Origin: Ectorhizobium quercum
GTDB taxonomy: Bacteria > Pseudomonadota > Alphaproteobacteria > Rhizobiales > Rhizobiaceae
Assembly: GCF_026552795.1 (NCBI RefSeq)
Contig: NZ_JANFPI010000007.1
Coordinates: 124,001-188,000 of the forward strand
Direction of reading: 5' to 3'
Length of the DNA: 64,000 nt
In this document: positions 18,579-28,708 of the stretch, in pieces
Layout: each line of letters opens with the position of its first letter
Position numbering within the stretch: position 1 is the first letter of the stretch
The notes under the pieces: generated by a model
The model's input: the letters and a program-made list of their open reading frames with translations, nothing else
Databases searched by the model: none
Told to the model about the DNA's origin: nothing
Position numbers and translations under genes: made by a program

Positions 18579-20138
18579 TCACTTCTTCCTGGGAAGGCCG
18601 GGCAGTCCCGGCAGGCCGCCGAGACCGGGAAGCTTCGCCCCGCCAAGCCCCGGAAGGCCGCCCGCGCCAAGCCCCGGAAGCCCCGGCGCACCGGGCTTCG
18701 TCAAGCCGGCGGCATCCGCCTGCTTGGCCAGCGCCTCGATCTGCTTGGGGTCCATGTTCGACAGATCGGGCATGCCGCCGCCCAGCCCCATCTTGCCGGC
18801 GAGGCCGCCCATCATCTGCTTCATCATGCCGCCTTTGCCCTTGCCGCCCATCATCTTCATCATGTCGCCCATGCCGCGGTGCATCTTCAGCAGCTTGTTG
18901 ATGTCGGAGGCGTCCGTGCCGGAGCCGGCGGCGATGCGCTTCTTGCGCGAATGCTTGAGCAGGTCCGGATTGGCGCGCTCCGCCCGCGTCATCGACGAGA
19001 TGATGGCGAGCTGGCGCTTGAACAGGCGATCGTCCAGACCGGCGGAGGCCATCTTGTCCTTCATGCCGGCCATGCCGGGCATCAGCCCCATGATGCCGCC
19101 CATGCCGCCCATCTTCTGCATCTGGCGAAGCTGGTCGGCGAGGTCGTTCAGGTCGAACTTGCCCTTGGCCATGCGCTGCGCGAGCGCAACGGCCTTCTCG
19201 GCGTCGATGTTCTCCGCCGCCTTCTCGACCAGCGAGACGATGTCGCCCATGCCGAGGATGCGGTCGGCGATCCGGCGGGGATGAAACTCCTCCAGCTCCG
19301 TCATCTTCTCGCCGACGCCGATCAGCTTGATCGGCTTGCCGGTGACGGCGCGCATCGAAAGGGCGGCGCCGCCGCGCCCGTCGCCGTCCATGCGGGTCAG
19401 CACCAGGCCGGTGATGCCGATGCGCTCGTCGAAGGAGCGGGCAAGGTTGACGGCGTCCTGACCGGTCAGCGAGTCGGCGACGAGAAGAATTTCATGCGGG
19501 TCCGAGCGGCGCTTGATCTCGGCCATCTCGACCATCAGCGGCTCGTCGATATGGGTGCGGCCGGCCGTGTCGAGGATCACCACATCGTAACCGCCGAGCT
19601 TCGCGGCCTGGACGGCGCGGGCGGAAATATCGGTCGGCGATTGCCCGGCGATGACCGGCAGCGTTTCGATGCCGGCCTGCACCCCGAGCTGGCGCAGTTG
19701 CTCCTGTGCGGCCGGGCGGCGCGTGTCGAGCGAGGCCATCAGCACCTTGCGGCGCTCGCGATCCGTCAGCCGCTTGGCGATCTTCGCCGAGGTCGTCGTC
19801 TTGCCCGAACCCTGAAGACCGACCATCATGATGACGACCGGCGCCGGCGCATTAAGATCGATGACCGCGCCTTCCGCACCCAGCGTCTCGACGAGTTCGT
19901 CATGGACGATCTTGACGACCATCTGGCCGGGCTTGATCGACTTCAGCACTTCCGCGCCGACGGCCTTTTCACGCACGCGGTCCGTAAAGCCGCGCACGAC
20001 TTCCAGCGCCACATCCGCTTCGAGCAACGCCCGGCGCACCTCGCGCAGCGCCGCCGAGACGTCCGCCTCGGAGAGCGCGCCGCGGCCGGTCAGTCCATTC
20101 AGAATGGAACCAAGACGGTCCTGGAGGTTCTCGAACAT
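18579..20138 (-). CDS. ffh: Signal recognition particle protein Ffh
   Basis: This 519-residue protein has an N domain at 1-90, a G domain with Walker A G-L-Q-G-S-G-K-T at 107-114 and D-T-A-G-R and T-R-M-D-G-D motifs, and a methionine-rich M domain from about 300 that binds 4.5S RNA and signal sequences. After residue about 470 the tail becomes a Pro-Gly-Leu-Gly repeat (P-G-L-P-G-L-G-A-G-G-L-P-G-L-G) and ends in R-K-K. The receptor ftsY is encoded 3.8 kb away on the other strand. A ten-base-pair hairpin lies just upstream of its ribosome site. Confidence 0.95.
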   Translation of the reverse strand: MFENLQDRLGSILNGLTGRGALSEADVSAALREVRRALLEADVALEVVRGFTDRVREKAVGAEVLKSIKPGQMVVKIVHDELVETLGAEGAVIDLNAPAPVVIMMVGLQGSGKTTTSAKIAKRLTDRERRKVLMASLDTRRPAAQEQLRQLGVQAGIETLPVIAGQSPTDISARAVQAAKLGGYDVVILDTAGRTHIDEPLMVEMAEIKRRSDPHEILLVADSLTGQDAVNLARSFDERIGITGLVLTRMDGDGRGGAALSMRAVTGKPIKLIGVGEKMTELEEFHPRRIADRILGMGDIVSLVEKAAENIDAEKAVALAQRMAKGKFDLNDLADQLRQMQKMGGMGGIMGLMPGMAGMKDKMASAGLDDRLFKRQLAIISSMTRAERANPDLLKHSRKKRIAAGSGTDASDINKLLKMHRGMGDMMKMMGGKGKGGMMKQMMGGLAGKMGLGGGMPDLSNMDPKQIEALAKQADAAGLTKPGAPGLPGLGAGGLPGLGGAKLPGLGGLPGLPGLPRKK

Positions 20139-20434
20139 CGACTTTTCCTTTCGCTTGCGGGATCTCCCGCAAGCTGGGATACCAAACCGGCAAATGCAAG
20201 ACGCGCAAACCGAAAAGCACCCGAGAGCGCAACGCGCTGTCGGATGTTGACCTCCGGGATCTCTTTATACCCTGACGGGTCCCGGTCGGCGGCTCGGAGT
20301 GCTTGTCTCTTCGCAGATGGGCGGGGTAAACAGGAAAACGCCCGGAAAGTCAAGCACCCCGGCGCATTCTCACATTTGCGGGAAGTGCGAACGACCGCTT
20401 GCGACCCGTCGCCGCCGCCGCTATCACTTCGTCA
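20139..20434. other. Divergent intergenic region ffh / MBL-fold gene
   Basis: This 296-base gap contains the hairpin at 20153-20174 in the ffh leader. It presumably contains promoters for both divergent genes, but I cannot point to clear -35/-10 boxes. Confidence 0.5.
20153..20174 (-). promoter_or_regulatory. Perfect hairpin in the ffh leader
   Basis: GCTTGCGGGA and TCCCGCAAGC form a ten-base perfect inverted repeat with a two-base centre, 15 to 36 bases before the ffh ATG and immediately upstream of its AAGGAAAA ribosome site. It could be an operator or a leader hairpin; no regulator is known to me. Confidence 0.45.
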
Positions 20435-21505
20435 ATGAACCGCCGCACCTTCTTTACCCGGGCCGGGATCGCGGCCCTTCTCGCAACGGCCGGCGGCCTG
20501 GCCGCAAGCAAGGCCCATGCGCGCAACCGCTATTACGACGGGCCGGTTTCGGACCATTTCGACGGGCGACACTTCTTCAATCCGGGCGGCGAGCCGCCGA
20601 ACACCTTCGCAGATCTCATGCGCTGGCGCTTCAGCGGCGGCAGGGTCGAATGGCCGCAGCACTGGCCGAGCCCCTTTCCGCCGGCCCGGCCCGATCAGCG
20701 CATCGAAGGCCGGCGGCTGGTCGTGACGATGGCCGGCCATGCCTCCATCCTGATCCAGACGGCGGGCCTCAACATCCTCACCGATCCCGTCTGGTCCGAA
20801 CGCGCCAGCCCCGTCGCCTTCGCGGGGCCGAAGCGTGTCAACGCACCGGGCATCGCCTTCGCCGACCTGCCGCCGGTCGACGTCGTCATCGTCACCCACA
20901 ACCATTATGACCATCTCGACCTGGCAACGCTCGCCCGCCTTCAGGCCCGCGACCGGCCGATGTTCGTCACGCCGCTCGGCAACGACGCGATCATCCGCAA
21001 GGAACTGGGCGACCCGCGCATCGAGGTGGTGGACTGGGGCGCGCAGACCGGGATCGCCCCGGGCGTCGTCCTGCATTGCGAACCCTGCCACCACTGGTCG
21101 GCGCGCGGCCTCGGCGACCGGCGCATGGCGCTCTGGGCGGCCTTCGTCATCGAGACCCCCGGCGGCAGGATCTACCATGTCGGCGACACCGGCTTTCACC
21201 GCGGCATCAATTATCGCGCCGCCCGCGAGAAGCATGGCGGCTTCCGGCTGGCCAACCTGCCCTTCGGCGCCTACGAGCCGCGCTGGTTCATGCGCGCCCA
21301 GCACCAGAACCCGGAAGAGGCCGTCGAAGGCATGCTGCTGTGCGCCGCCGCCCATGTCGCCGGCCACCACTGGGGCACCTTCCGCCTGACGGACGAAGGG
21401 ATCGGAGAGCCCCTCGAAGCGCTCCACGCCGCGCTGGACGCCCGCAACCTGCCGCGGGACCGCTTCCGGCCCATGCGTCCCGGCGAGATTTTCGACGTGC
21501 CCTGA
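20435..21505 (+). CDS. Tat-exported MBL-fold metallohydrolase (NAPE-PLD-like)
   Basis: This 356-residue protein starts with a twin-arginine signal (N-R-R-T-F-F-T-R-A-G then a hydrophobic stretch and A-H-A-R). A metallo-beta-lactamase domain follows: G-H-A-S-I-L-I-Q, the zinc motif T-H-N-H-Y-D-H-L-D near 157-165, C-E-P-C-H-H-W-S, H-V-G-D-T-G-F-H and a late G-H-H-W-G-T-F. The layout matches the NAPE-PLD/UlaG-like group, which includes phospholipase D-type and lactonase enzymes; the substrate here is unknown. ATG 20435 is chosen because it directly precedes the Tat motif. The dapF gene follows on the same strand after 111 bases. Confidence 0.83.
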   Translation: MNRRTFFTRAGIAALLATAGGLAASKAHARNRYYDGPVSDHFDGRHFFNPGGEPPNTFADLMRWRFSGGRVEWPQHWPSPFPPARPDQRIEGRRLVVTMAGHASILIQTAGLNILTDPVWSERASPVAFAGPKRVNAPGIAFADLPPVDVVIVTHNHYDHLDLATLARLQARDRPMFVTPLGNDAIIRKELGDPRIEVVDWGAQTGIAPGVVLHCEPCHHWSARGLGDRRMALWAAFVIETPGGRIYHVGDTGFHRGINYRAAREKHGGFRLANLPFGAYEPRWFMRAQHQNPEEAVEGMLLCAAAHVAGHHWGTFRLTDEGIGEPLEALHAALDARNLPRDRFRPMRPGEIFDVP

Positions 21506-21616
21506 CCGGCGCCGGCACTGGCAATTTCCACCGCTTTCCGCCATATACCACCTGGGAGTGCCCGATCCCGGATACGGCAGACGAAAGGGCACGGCGCCGC
21601 CGAGGACGAGAAACGC

Positions 21617-22522
21617 ATGAACGCTACGGTCGAATTCGCCAAGATGAACGGACTGGGAAACCGGATTCTGGTCGTGGACATGCGCGGCCGCAAGGATGCG
21701 GTGACGCCCGCCGCCGCCATCGCGCTCGCCGCCGACCCCGCCACGCGCTTCGACCAGATCATGGCGATCCACGATCCGAAGATCGCGGGAACCGACGCCT
21801 TCATCGACATCCTCAACTGCGACGGCTCCAAGGCGCAGGCCTGCGGCAACGGCACGCGCTGCGTGGTGCAGGCGCTCGCGTCCGAAACGGGCCGCAAGGC
21901 CTTCACCTTCCAGACGGTCGCCGGCATCCTGAATGCGGTGGAGCATGAGGACGGCACGATCTCCGTCGACATGGGCGAGCCCGTCTTCGAATGGGACCGC
22001 ATTCCGCTTTCGGAGGAATTCCACGACACCGGCCGCATCGAGCTTCAGATCGGTCCGATCGACAATCCCGTGCTGCATTCGCCCTCGGTCATGTCGATGG
22101 GCAATCCGCACGCGATCTTCTGGGTCGACCGCGACCCGATGACGTTCGATCTGGAGCGCTTCGGCCCGCTGCTCGAAAACCATCCGATCTTCCCGGAAAA
22201 GGCCAATATCACCCTGGCGCACGTCACCGCGCCGAATGCGATGACCACCCGCACCTGGGAACGCGGCGCGGGGCTGACGCTCGCCTGCGGCTCCGCCGCC
22301 TGTTCCGCCGCCGTTTCCGGCGCCCGCACCGGCCGCACCGGCCGCACGGTCGAGATCACCGTCGCCTCCAGTCCGAACCGCGGCAGGCTGACCATCGAAT
22401 GGCGCGAGCGCGACAACCACGTCATCATGACCGGCCCCGCCGAATGGGAATGGGCAGGTGCGCTCGACCCCGAAACCGGCGCGTTCGAACGCAGGCCGGA
22501 AGCCGGAGCCGAAGTCCAGTGA
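21617..22522 (+). CDS. dapF: Diaminopimelate epimerase
   Basis: This 301-residue enzyme converts LL- to meso-diaminopimelate for lysine and peptidoglycan synthesis. Both catalytic cysteines are present: Cys76 in A-C-G-N-G-T-R-C and Cys224 in [10 protein letters not shown]. The N-terminal K-M-N-G-L-G-N is typical; one feature to note is that the usual D-F of N-D-F is R-I-L here, as in rhizobial members. Its stop overlaps the GTG start of mtaB (GTGA), so the two are translationally coupled. Confidence 0.95.
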   Translation: MNATVEFAKMNGLGNRILVVDMRGRKDAVTPAAAIALAADPATRFDQIMAIHDPKIAGTDAFIDILNCDGSKAQACGNGTRCVVQALASETGRKAFTFQTVAGILNAVEHEDGTISVDMGEPVFEWDRIPLSEEFHDTGRIELQIGPIDNPVLHSPSVMSMGNPHAIFWVDRDPMTFDLERFGPLLENHPIFPEKANITLAHVTAPNAMTTRTWERGAGLTLACGSAACSAAVSGARTGRTGRTVEITVASSPNRGRLTIEWRERDNHVIMTGPAEWEWAGALDPETGAFERRPEAGAEVQ

Positions 22523-23808
22523 GCCGTTGCGAAAGGGGCGGCGTCGAGGTGATCACCTTCGGCTGCCGTCTCAACACCTACGAATCGGAAGTGATACGCG
22601 CCGAGGCGGGGAAGGCGGGGCTGAACAACGCCATCCTGTTCAACACCTGCGCCGTCACCGCCGAAGCGACCCGGCAGGCCCGGCAGGCGATCCGCCGCGC
22701 GCGGCGCGAAAACCCGCATGCCCGCATCATCGTCACCGGCTGCGGCGCGCAGACGGAGGCGGAAGCCTTCGCCGCCATGCCGGAAGTGGACACCGTGCTC
22801 GGCAACGAGGAGAAGCTGAAAAGCGCCTCCTACCGTTCCCTGCCCGATTTCGGCGTCTCGGCCGAGGAAAAAATCCGCGTCAACGACATCATGAGCGTGA
22901 AGGAAACCGCGCCGCAGATGGTGAAGGCCATTGACGGCCATGTCCGCGCCTTCCTTCAGGTCCAGAACGGCTGCGACCACCGCTGCACCTTCTGCGTCAT
23001 TCCCTACGGGCGCGGCAATTCCCGCTCCGTGCCGATGGGCGGCGTGGTGGAGCAGGCCCGCAGGCTCGCCGAAGGCGGCTATCGCGAAGTGGTGCTGACC
23101 GGCGTCGACGCGACCAGCTACGGCGCGGACCTGCCCGGAACGCCGACGCTGGGGCTTCTGGCGAAAACCGTTCTGAAGCAGGTGCCGGATATCCTCAGGC
23201 TGCGCCTTTCCTCCATCGACAGCATCGAGGTGGACCGCCACCTGATGGACCTGATCGCCGACGAGCCGCGCTTCATGCCGCACCTGCATCTCTCGCTCCA
23301 GCACGGCGACGACCTGATCCTGAAGCGCATGAAGCGGCGCCATCTTCGCGCCGATGCCATCCGCTTCTGTCGCGACGCCCGCGCGCTGCGCCCGCAGATC
23401 GCCTTCAGTGCCGACATGATCGCCGGCTTCCCGACCGAGACGGACGAGGCGGCGGAAAATTCCGCCCGGCTGGCGGAGGAATGCGGGCTCGGCCAGCTTC
23501 ATGTCTTTCCCTATAGCCCGCGCCCGGGAACGCCCGCCGCCCGCATGCCACAGCTCGACCGCGGCCTCGTCAAGACACGCGCCGCGAAGCTGCGGGCGCG
23601 GGGCGAGGCTCTGCATGCGGCCCATCTCGACCGCATGGCCGGCACGCGCCAGACGCTGCTGATCGAGAACAACGGCATGGCGCATACGGAAAACTTCACG
23701 AGCGTGGCCACGCCCGGCTTCACGCCCGGCGATCTTGTGCCGGCGGTGATCGCCGGTCACAATGGCCGCCACCTCATCATCGACACGGAAGCGGCCGACG
23801 CCGCCTGA
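22519..23808 (+). CDS. mtaB: tRNA t6A37 methylthiotransferase MtaB
   Basis: This 429-residue radical-SAM enzyme converts t6A37 to ms2t6A37 in tRNAs that read ANN codons. It has an N-terminal UPF0004 domain ([12 protein letters not shown] at the start, V-T-G-C-G-A-Q near 73) and the radical-SAM C-D-H-R-C-T-F-C motif with Cys152, Cys156 and Cys159. A C-terminal TRAM-like region with G-x-x-x-x-G-x-x-N-F-T-x-V is also present. The GTG at 22519 overlaps the dapF stop and gives the family-typical N-terminus, although I see only a modest ribosome site. It is upstream of ftsY by 84 bases. Confidence 0.93.
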   Translation: MSRCERGGVEVITFGCRLNTYESEVIRAEAGKAGLNNAILFNTCAVTAEATRQARQAIRRARRENPHARIIVTGCGAQTEAEAFAAMPEVDTVLGNEEKLKSASYRSLPDFGVSAEEKIRVNDIMSVKETAPQMVKAIDGHVRAFLQVQNGCDHRCTFCVIPYGRGNSRSVPMGGVVEQARRLAEGGYREVVLTGVDATSYGADLPGTPTLGLLAKTVLKQVPDILRLRLSSIDSIEVDRHLMDLIADEPRFMPHLHLSLQHGDDLILKRMKRRHLRADAIRFCRDARALRPQIAFSADMIAGFPTETDEAAENSARLAEECGLGQLHVFPYSPRPGTPAARMPQLDRGLVKTRAAKLRARGEALHAAHLDRMAGTRQTLLIENNGMAHTENFTSVATPGFTPGDLVPAVIAGHNGRHLIIDTEAADAA

Positions 23809-23892
23809 GTTCCCGGGCTTGTCAGGAAAAGGGAAAGCCTCTTTCCGAAAAGACAAGCGACGACACGAAAAACGAAGTACGGATAACGCCCT

Positions 23893-25158
23893 ATGGCCGG
23901 TTTCATCAAACGCATCTTCTCCTTCGGCAAGGAGCGTCCCGCAGACGAGGAAAAGCCCGCGCCGGAGGTGAAGGACGCCGCCGGCGAACCGGTCGCGGAA
24001 GACAAGACTGCCTTCGAGCAGGCTTCCGAACGGACCGGCGACGAGCCCGAAACCATCCTTCCCGCCGAGGACCTTCCGGAAACCATCGAGGCGCCGGAAA
24101 GCGCTGAAGAGCCGCCGGCCGGGGAACCCGTCGAAGCACCGCCCATAGCAATCGCTCCGGAAGAAGAAGCACCCGCCCTGCCCGCCGGCTTCGCGCTGAC
24201 GGAAGACGAACCGGAAGAGGAGACGCAGCCGGAGGAAGCGCCACAACTGTCGTGGTTCCAGCGCCTCAGGGCCGGCCTTTCGCGCACCTCCTCGCAACTC
24301 ACGCAAAAAATCTCCGCCCTCTTCACCAAGCGCAAGCTGGACGAGGACACGCTCGACGAACTGGAAGACCTGCTGATCCAGTCCGATCTTGGCGTCGAAA
24401 CCGCCATGCGCGTCACCGGCGCCCTGTCTTCCGAACGCTACGGCAAGGACGTGAGCGGCGAGGACGTCGCCCGGATCATGGCCGCCGAGATCGAGAAAGT
24501 GCTGACGCCGGTCGCCCAGCCGCTGAAGCTAGATCTTTCGCACAAGCCGCACGTCGTCCTCGTCGTCGGCGTCAACGGCACGGGCAAGACCACCACCATC
24601 GGCAAGCTCGCCGCCAAGCTTTCCGGCGCCGGCCTGAAGGTCACACTCGCCGCGGGCGACACGTTCCGCGCCGCGGCCATCGAGCAATTGAAGATCTGGG
24701 CCGAACGCACCGGCTCGGACTTCATCGGCACAAAGCTCGGGGCCGACGCGGCGGGGCTCGCCTATGACGCCTTCGAACAGGCGCGGGCGAAAAAGAGCGA
24801 CGTGCTCATCATCGACACCGCCGGCCGCCTCCAGAACAAGACCGAGCTGATGGCGGAACTGGAAAAGATCGTCCGCGTCCTCGCCAAGCTCGACCCGGAA
24901 GCGCCGCACACGGTTCTCCAGACGCTCGACGCCACCACCGGCCAGAACGCCATGAACCAGGTGGAGATTTTCCGCAACGTGGCCGGCGTCAACGGCCTGA
25001 TTATGACAAAATTGGATGGCACGGCTCGCGGCGGCATCCTCGTCGCCATCGCCGCCAAACACAAGCTGCCGGTCTATTTCATCGGCGTCGGCGAGGGTAT
25101 AGACGACCTGGAGCCGTTCGAGGCCGGCGACTTCGCCAGGGCGATTGCGGGAGTGTGA
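23893..25158 (+). CDS. ftsY: SRP receptor FtsY
   Basis: This 421-residue protein has a Glu/Ala/Pro-rich acidic N-terminal region (about 15-125) that tethers it to the membrane, then the NG GTPase: Walker A G-V-N-G-T-G-K-T at 226-233, [16 protein letters not shown] and [10 protein letters not shown]. It docks Ffh-ribosome complexes at the inner membrane. The next gene, ispZ-like, begins inside or just after its stop. Confidence 0.96.
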   Translation: MAGFIKRIFSFGKERPADEEKPAPEVKDAAGEPVAEDKTAFEQASERTGDEPETILPAEDLPETIEAPESAEEPPAGEPVEAPPIAIAPEEEAPALPAGFALTEDEPEEETQPEEAPQLSWFQRLRAGLSRTSSQLTQKISALFTKRKLDEDTLDELEDLLIQSDLGVETAMRVTGALSSERYGKDVSGEDVARIMAAEIEKVLTPVAQPLKLDLSHKPHVVLVVGVNGTGKTTTIGKLAAKLSGAGLKVTLAAGDTFRAAAIEQLKIWAERTGSDFIGTKLGADAAGLAYDAFEQARAKKSDVLIIDTAGRLQNKTELMAELEKIVRVLAKLDPEAPHTVLQTLDATTGQNAMNQVEIFRNVAGVNGLIMTKLDGTARGGILVAIAAKHKLPVYFIGVGEGIDDLEPFEAGDFARAIAGV

Positions 25159-25163
25159 GAAGA

Positions 25164-25820
25164 ATGGACATCGAGAGCAACCGCAAGGAACGGACGGAGA
25201 TGGAGGAGAAGATTTCTCCCCTTCTCAAGATGGCGCTGGAACTCGGGCCGCTGCTCGTCTTCTTCTTCGCCAATGCCCGCGGCGAATGGCTCGGCCGGCA
25301 CTTCCCGGTCCTCACCGAGTTCGGCGGCCCGATCTTCATCGCCACCGGCCTGTTCATGATCGCGACGGCGATCGCCCTTTCCGTCTCCTGGCTGCTGACC
25401 CGCCGCCTGCCGCTGATGCCGCTGATTTCCGGCATCGTGGTTCTCGTCTTCGGCGCGCTGACGCTCTGGCTCCAGAACGACACCTTCATCAAGATGAAGC
25501 CGACCATCGTGAACGCGCTGTTCGGCACCATCCTGCTCGGCGGACTGTTCTTCGGCCAGTCCCTGCTCGGCTACGTCTTCAATTCGGCTTTCCGGCTGTC
25601 GGAGGAAGGCTGGCGCAAGCTGACGCTGCGCTGGGGCATCTTCTTCCTGTTTCTGGCGGTCCTGAACGAGGTCGTCTGGCGCCTCTTCTCGACCGATGCC
25701 TGGGTGGCCTTCAAGGTCTGGGGCACGATGCCCATCACCATCGCCTTCACGATGGCGCAGATGCCGCTCATCATGAAGCATTCGCTCGAGCCGCTGGCGG
25801 AGAGCAAAGGCAAGGAATGA
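25164..25820 (+). CDS. Septation protein A / intracellular septation family (YciB)
   Basis: This 218-residue inner-membrane protein of the YciB/IspZ family has five to six hydrophobic segments, starting with [13 protein letters not shown], and the family motifs [16 protein letters not shown] and L-N-E-V-V-W-R. It is linked to septation and envelope integrity in other bacteria. ATG 25164 is preceded by GGGAG at 25149-25152; a GTG at 25155 overlapping the ftsY stop is an alternative. Its stop overlaps the next start (ATGA). Confidence 0.88.
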   Translation: MDIESNRKERTEMEEKISPLLKMALELGPLLVFFFANARGEWLGRHFPVLTEFGGPIFIATGLFMIATAIALSVSWLLTRRLPLMPLISGIVVLVFGALTLWLQNDTFIKMKPTIVNALFGTILLGGLFFGQSLLGYVFNSAFRLSEEGWRKLTLRWGIFFLFLAVLNEVVWRLFSTDAWVAFKVWGTMPITIAFTMAQMPLIMKHSLEPLAESKGKE

Positions 25821-26398
25821 GCATCGCAGCCCCGCCGGCCAGCCGCCGGTTCTTCTGGTTCGCCGTCGCCTTCGCGCTTCTGGTCGCGCAGGTCGTCATC
25901 CTCCATGCAATGGGCCGCGTTCCGATCTGCGAATGCGGCTACGTCAAGCTGTTCGAGCCGGGAGTGAACACCTCCGGCAATTCCCAGCATCTCTCCGACT
26001 GGTATACGCCGTCGCACATCATCCACGGCTTCCTGTTCTACGGCCTCGCCTGGCTGCTGTTGCGCAGCCAGCCTTTCGCGGCGCGGCTTTCCTTCGCCGT
26101 CCTTATCGAGGCTGCCTGGGAAATCGCCGAGAACTCGCCGATGATCATCGACCGCTACCGCAACGCTACGATGGCGCTTGGCTATAGCGGCGACAGCATC
26201 CTGAACTCGGGCATGGATACCGTCTTCATGGCGCTTGGCTTCCTCTTCGCCGCCCGCGTGCCCGTCTGGGTCACGGTCGCCCTTGCCATTGCCTTCGAAT
26301 TGCTGACGCTGTTCGTCATCCGAGACAATCTGACGCTGAACGTGCTGATGCTCGTCTATCCCGTCGAGGCAATCAAGACCTGGCAGGACGCGCTCTGA
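25817..26398 (+). CDS. DUF2585 (UPF0314) membrane protein
   Basis: This 193-residue protein has about five hydrophobic segments. Conserved features are [34 protein letters not shown] and a late [13 protein letters not shown]. Function unknown. It is coupled to ispZ by a four-base ATGA overlap and is the last gene of the dapF-mtaB-ftsY-ispZ run, convergent with ccmG. Confidence 0.85.
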   Translation: MSIAAPPASRRFFWFAVAFALLVAQVVILHAMGRVPICECGYVKLFEPGVNTSGNSQHLSDWYTPSHIIHGFLFYGLAWLLLRSQPFAARLSFAVLIEAAWEIAENSPMIIDRYRNATMALGYSGDSILNSGMDTVFMALGFLFAARVPVWVTVALAIAFELLTLFVIRDNLTLNVLMLVYPVEAIKTWQDAL

Positions 26399-26428
26399 CG
26401 CCGGCCGGCAGCCCCTTCCTTCCTCCTG

Positions 26429-27037
26429 TCAGGAGGACGGTGCGGCGAGCGCCTTTTCGATCGCAGGCAGCAGCCCTTCCTTCAGGCTGACCGGATCGAA
26501 CGGGCCGACCTTCTTGTAGAGGATCGTTCCGTCGGCTCCGACCAGATAGCTTTCCGGAATCCCGTAGACGCCCCAGTCGATGGCGGCCTTGCCGTTGGGG
26601 TCGACGCCGATGGCCTGAAACGGATTGCCCAGCTCGCCGAGGAAGCGCAGCGCATTGTCGTTGCGATCCTTGTAGTTGATGCCGACGACGGTCAGGCGCG
26701 GGTCCTTCGACAGTTCCAGCAGCACCGGATGCTCCTCGCGGCAGGGAACGCACCAGGAGGCGAAGACGTTGACGAGCGTCAGCCGCCCCCGAACCGCGGC
26801 ATCCGTCAGGGCCGGCGTGCCGGAGCCTTCCAGCGGCGGCATCGCCAGCGAAGGCGCCTTCGTGCCGATCAGCGCGGAGGGGATGGCGGAAATGTCCTTG
26901 CCGTGGACTTCCTGATCATAGAGCACCTTGCCGCTGACGACGGCGAAGCCGGCAAACAGCGCCAGGGGAACGAGCATCAGCGCATAGCGGCCATAGGGGC
27001 GGCGCCTGCCCTGCCGGGGCCGGTCCTGCGCGCTCAT
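26429..27037 (-). CDS. ccmG: Cytochrome c maturation thioredoxin CcmG/DsbE
   Basis: This 202-residue membrane-anchored periplasmic thioredoxin has a basic N-terminus, one transmembrane segment at about 18-38, and the W-C-V-P-C-R active site at Cys96/Cys99 with E-E-H-P following. The G-V-Y-G-I-P-E-S-Y cis-proline loop is typical of DsbE. It reduces apocytochrome c cysteines before haem attachment. Its ATG overlaps the ccmD stop (ATGA at 27037-27034). It is the last gene of the ccmABCDG operon. Confidence 0.94.
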   Translation of the reverse strand: MSAQDRPRQGRRRPYGRYALMLVPLALFAGFAVVSGKVLYDQEVHGKDISAIPSALIGTKAPSLAMPPLEGSGTPALTDAAVRGRLTLVNVFASWCVPCREEHPVLLELSKDPRLTVVGINYKDRNDNALRFLGELGNPFQAIGVDPNGKAAIDWGVYGIPESYLVGADGTILYKKVGPFDPVSLKEGLLPAIEKALAAPSS

Positions 27038-27210
27038 GCCGCCTCGCCCGCCGCCGCCCTAGCGGCCGAACGGCGGCGATGGCCGGCCGCTTCAAGCTCG
27101 GCAAGGTCGCGCTGGCGTCCCCGCCCGTCGAGCCAGACCCAGAGACAGAGCACGGCCACCACGAAACCCGTAACGGCATAGGAAGCAGCGATATAGAAGG
27201 TGTGGCTCAT
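27034..27210 (-). CDS. ccmD: Haem exporter subunit CcmD
   Basis: This 58-residue single-span membrane protein reads M-S-H-T-F-Y-I-A-A-S-Y-A-V-T-G, then a hydrophobic stretch, then a basic tail with D-G-R-G-R-Q-R-D-L-A-E-L-E. That is the CcmD pattern, and the position between ccmC and ccmG is diagnostic. It overlaps both neighbours by four bases. CcmD releases holo-CcmE from the CcmABC complex. Confidence 0.9.
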   Translation of the reverse strand: MSHTFYIAASYAVTGFVVAVLCLWVWLDGRGRQRDLAELEAAGHRRRSAARAAAGEAA

Positions 27211-27977
27211 CCGCGTTCCTCCTCACGTCCGGCCATGCGGGCCGCCAGGCGCCGCTGTGCCGTAACGCGCCGGCGCCAGATTTCGTTGCGCATGGCTGCG
27301 ACATGCAGCGTGAAAAACAGCATGGTGAAGGCAACGGCCATCACCAGAAGCGGCCACAGGAAGACCGGATCGATGCTCGGGCCGTCCATGCGGATCACGC
27401 TGGCGGGCTGATGCAGCGTGTTCCACCACTCGACGGAGAACTTGATGATCGGGATGTTGACGAACCCGACGAGGATCAGCACCGAGGAAACGCGCGCGGC
27501 CTTCGCCGGATCGTCCATCGCACGGTTGAGCGCGATCAGCCCGAGATACATCAGGAACAGGATGAACACGGAGGTCAGCCGTGCATCCCACACCCACCAG
27601 GTGCCCCACATCGGCTTGCCCCAGAGCGAGCCGGTGATCAGCGCGATCAGCGTGAACGCGGCCCCGAGCGGTGCTGCGGCCCGGTGGCTGACATCGGCCA
27701 GCGGATGGCGCCAGACCAATGTGCCGATCGCCGAAACCGCCATGACCGAATAACACATCATGGCCAGCCATGCGGCGGGCACATGCACATACATGATGCG
27801 CACGGTATAGCCCTGCTGGTAGTCGCCGGTGCCGGAAAAGCTCATGTAGAGCCCGAGCGCGAAGAGAAGACCGGTCAGGCCGATCATCCACGGAAGGACG
27901 CTGCGACAGAGCGCCAGGAAGCGCGTCGGGTTGGCAAGGCCGGTAACTTTGTTCAGGACTAGGCTGGTTGTGCTCAT
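27207..27977 (-). CDS. ccmC: Haem lyase/exporter subunit CcmC
   Basis: This 256-residue protein has six membrane segments and carries the haem-binding tryptophan-rich loop G-T-W-W-V-W-D-A-R-L-T-S and the flanking histidines (Y-V-H-V-P-A-A-W and E-W-W-N-T-L-H-Q). It transfers haem to CcmE. I start at M-S-T-T-S-L (27977); the same frame stays open further upstream but without homology. It overlaps ccmD by four bases. Confidence 0.95.
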   Translation of the reverse strand: MSTTSLVLNKVTGLANPTRFLALCRSVLPWMIGLTGLLFALGLYMSFSGTGDYQQGYTVRIMYVHVPAAWLAMMCYSVMAVSAIGTLVWRHPLADVSHRAAAPLGAAFTLIALITGSLWGKPMWGTWWVWDARLTSVFILFLMYLGLIALNRAMDDPAKAARVSSVLILVGFVNIPIIKFSVEWWNTLHQPASVIRMDGPSIDPVFLWPLLVMAVAFTMLFFTLHVAAMRNEIWRRRVTAQRRLAARMAGREEERG

Positions 27978-28021
27978 GATCCTATTTAACCCCGCTACCT
28001 GCCGCCCGCAATTGATCCTGG

Positions 28022-28681
28022 TCAATCCGAACTCTGTCTCAGCGCACCTGCCGCCGCCAGCGGACCGAGGGCGGCGAAAAGGAGCGTCAACGCCGAGAGT
28101 ATCATGAAAGGCGGCAGGAAGGGCGCCGGGTCCTCGACCGCCGCATAGGTCGCGGACACGCCGAAGATCAGCACCGGAATGGTGAAGGGCAGCACGAGGA
28201 TCGACACGAGCAGCCCGCCGCGCGGCAGCGCCACGGCCACCGCAGCCCCCACCGCCCCGATGAAGGTGATGGCCGGCGAGCCGACGAGAAGCGTCAGCAT
28301 GACGGCGCCGATGGCCACCTCGTTCATGTTCATGAACAGCGAAAGCAGGGGCGAGGCGATGACGAGCGGCAGGCCCGTGCCCGCCCAGTGCGCCAGGCAC
28401 TTGACGAAGACGGTGAGCGCCAGCGGCGTGTCCTGCATCAGGATGAGATCGAGCGAACCGTCGTCGCGCTCGGCCTGAAAGAGCCGGTCGAGCCCCAGCA
28501 GCGCAGCGAGCAGCGCGCCGATCCAGACGATGGCCGGGCCGATCCGCGACAGCAGGTTGAGGTCCGGCCCGACGCCGAACGGCACCACCGCCACCACGGT
28601 CATGAAGAAGAGAACCCCGATCAGCGCGCCGCCGCCAGCGCGCACGGACAGTTTCAGGTCACGAAGAAAGAGCGCCATCAT
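28022..28681 (-). CDS. ccmB: Haem exporter permease subunit CcmB
   Basis: This 219-residue protein with six hydrophobic segments belongs to the CcmB family (F-L-R-D-L-K-L-S-V-R-A-G-G-G-A, L-D-R-L-F-Q-A-E-R-D-D-G-S-L-D, and H-W-A-G-T-G-L-P-L). It pairs with the CcmA ATPase to release holo-CcmE. The ATG at 28681 has GGAGG eight bases upstream; the frame is open further back across a repeat, but that part has no homology. About 190 bases with a large inverted repeat separate it from ccmA. Confidence 0.93.
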   Translation of the reverse strand: MMALFLRDLKLSVRAGGGALIGVLFFMTVVAVVPFGVGPDLNLLSRIGPAIVWIGALLAALLGLDRLFQAERDDGSLDLILMQDTPLALTVFVKCLAHWAGTGLPLVIASPLLSLFMNMNEVAIGAVMLTLLVGSPAITFIGAVGAAVAVALPRGGLLVSILVLPFTIPVLIFGVSATYAAVEDPAPFLPPFMILSALTLLFAALGPLAAAGALRQSSD

Positions 28682-28708
28682 GCGGGTGTCCTCCGCAGAG
28701 AGGGCGCT

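Noticed and set aside
22045-24306. 753-codon open frame opposite mtaB and ftsY
   Set aside because: Shadow of several genes, no domains, no ribosome site.
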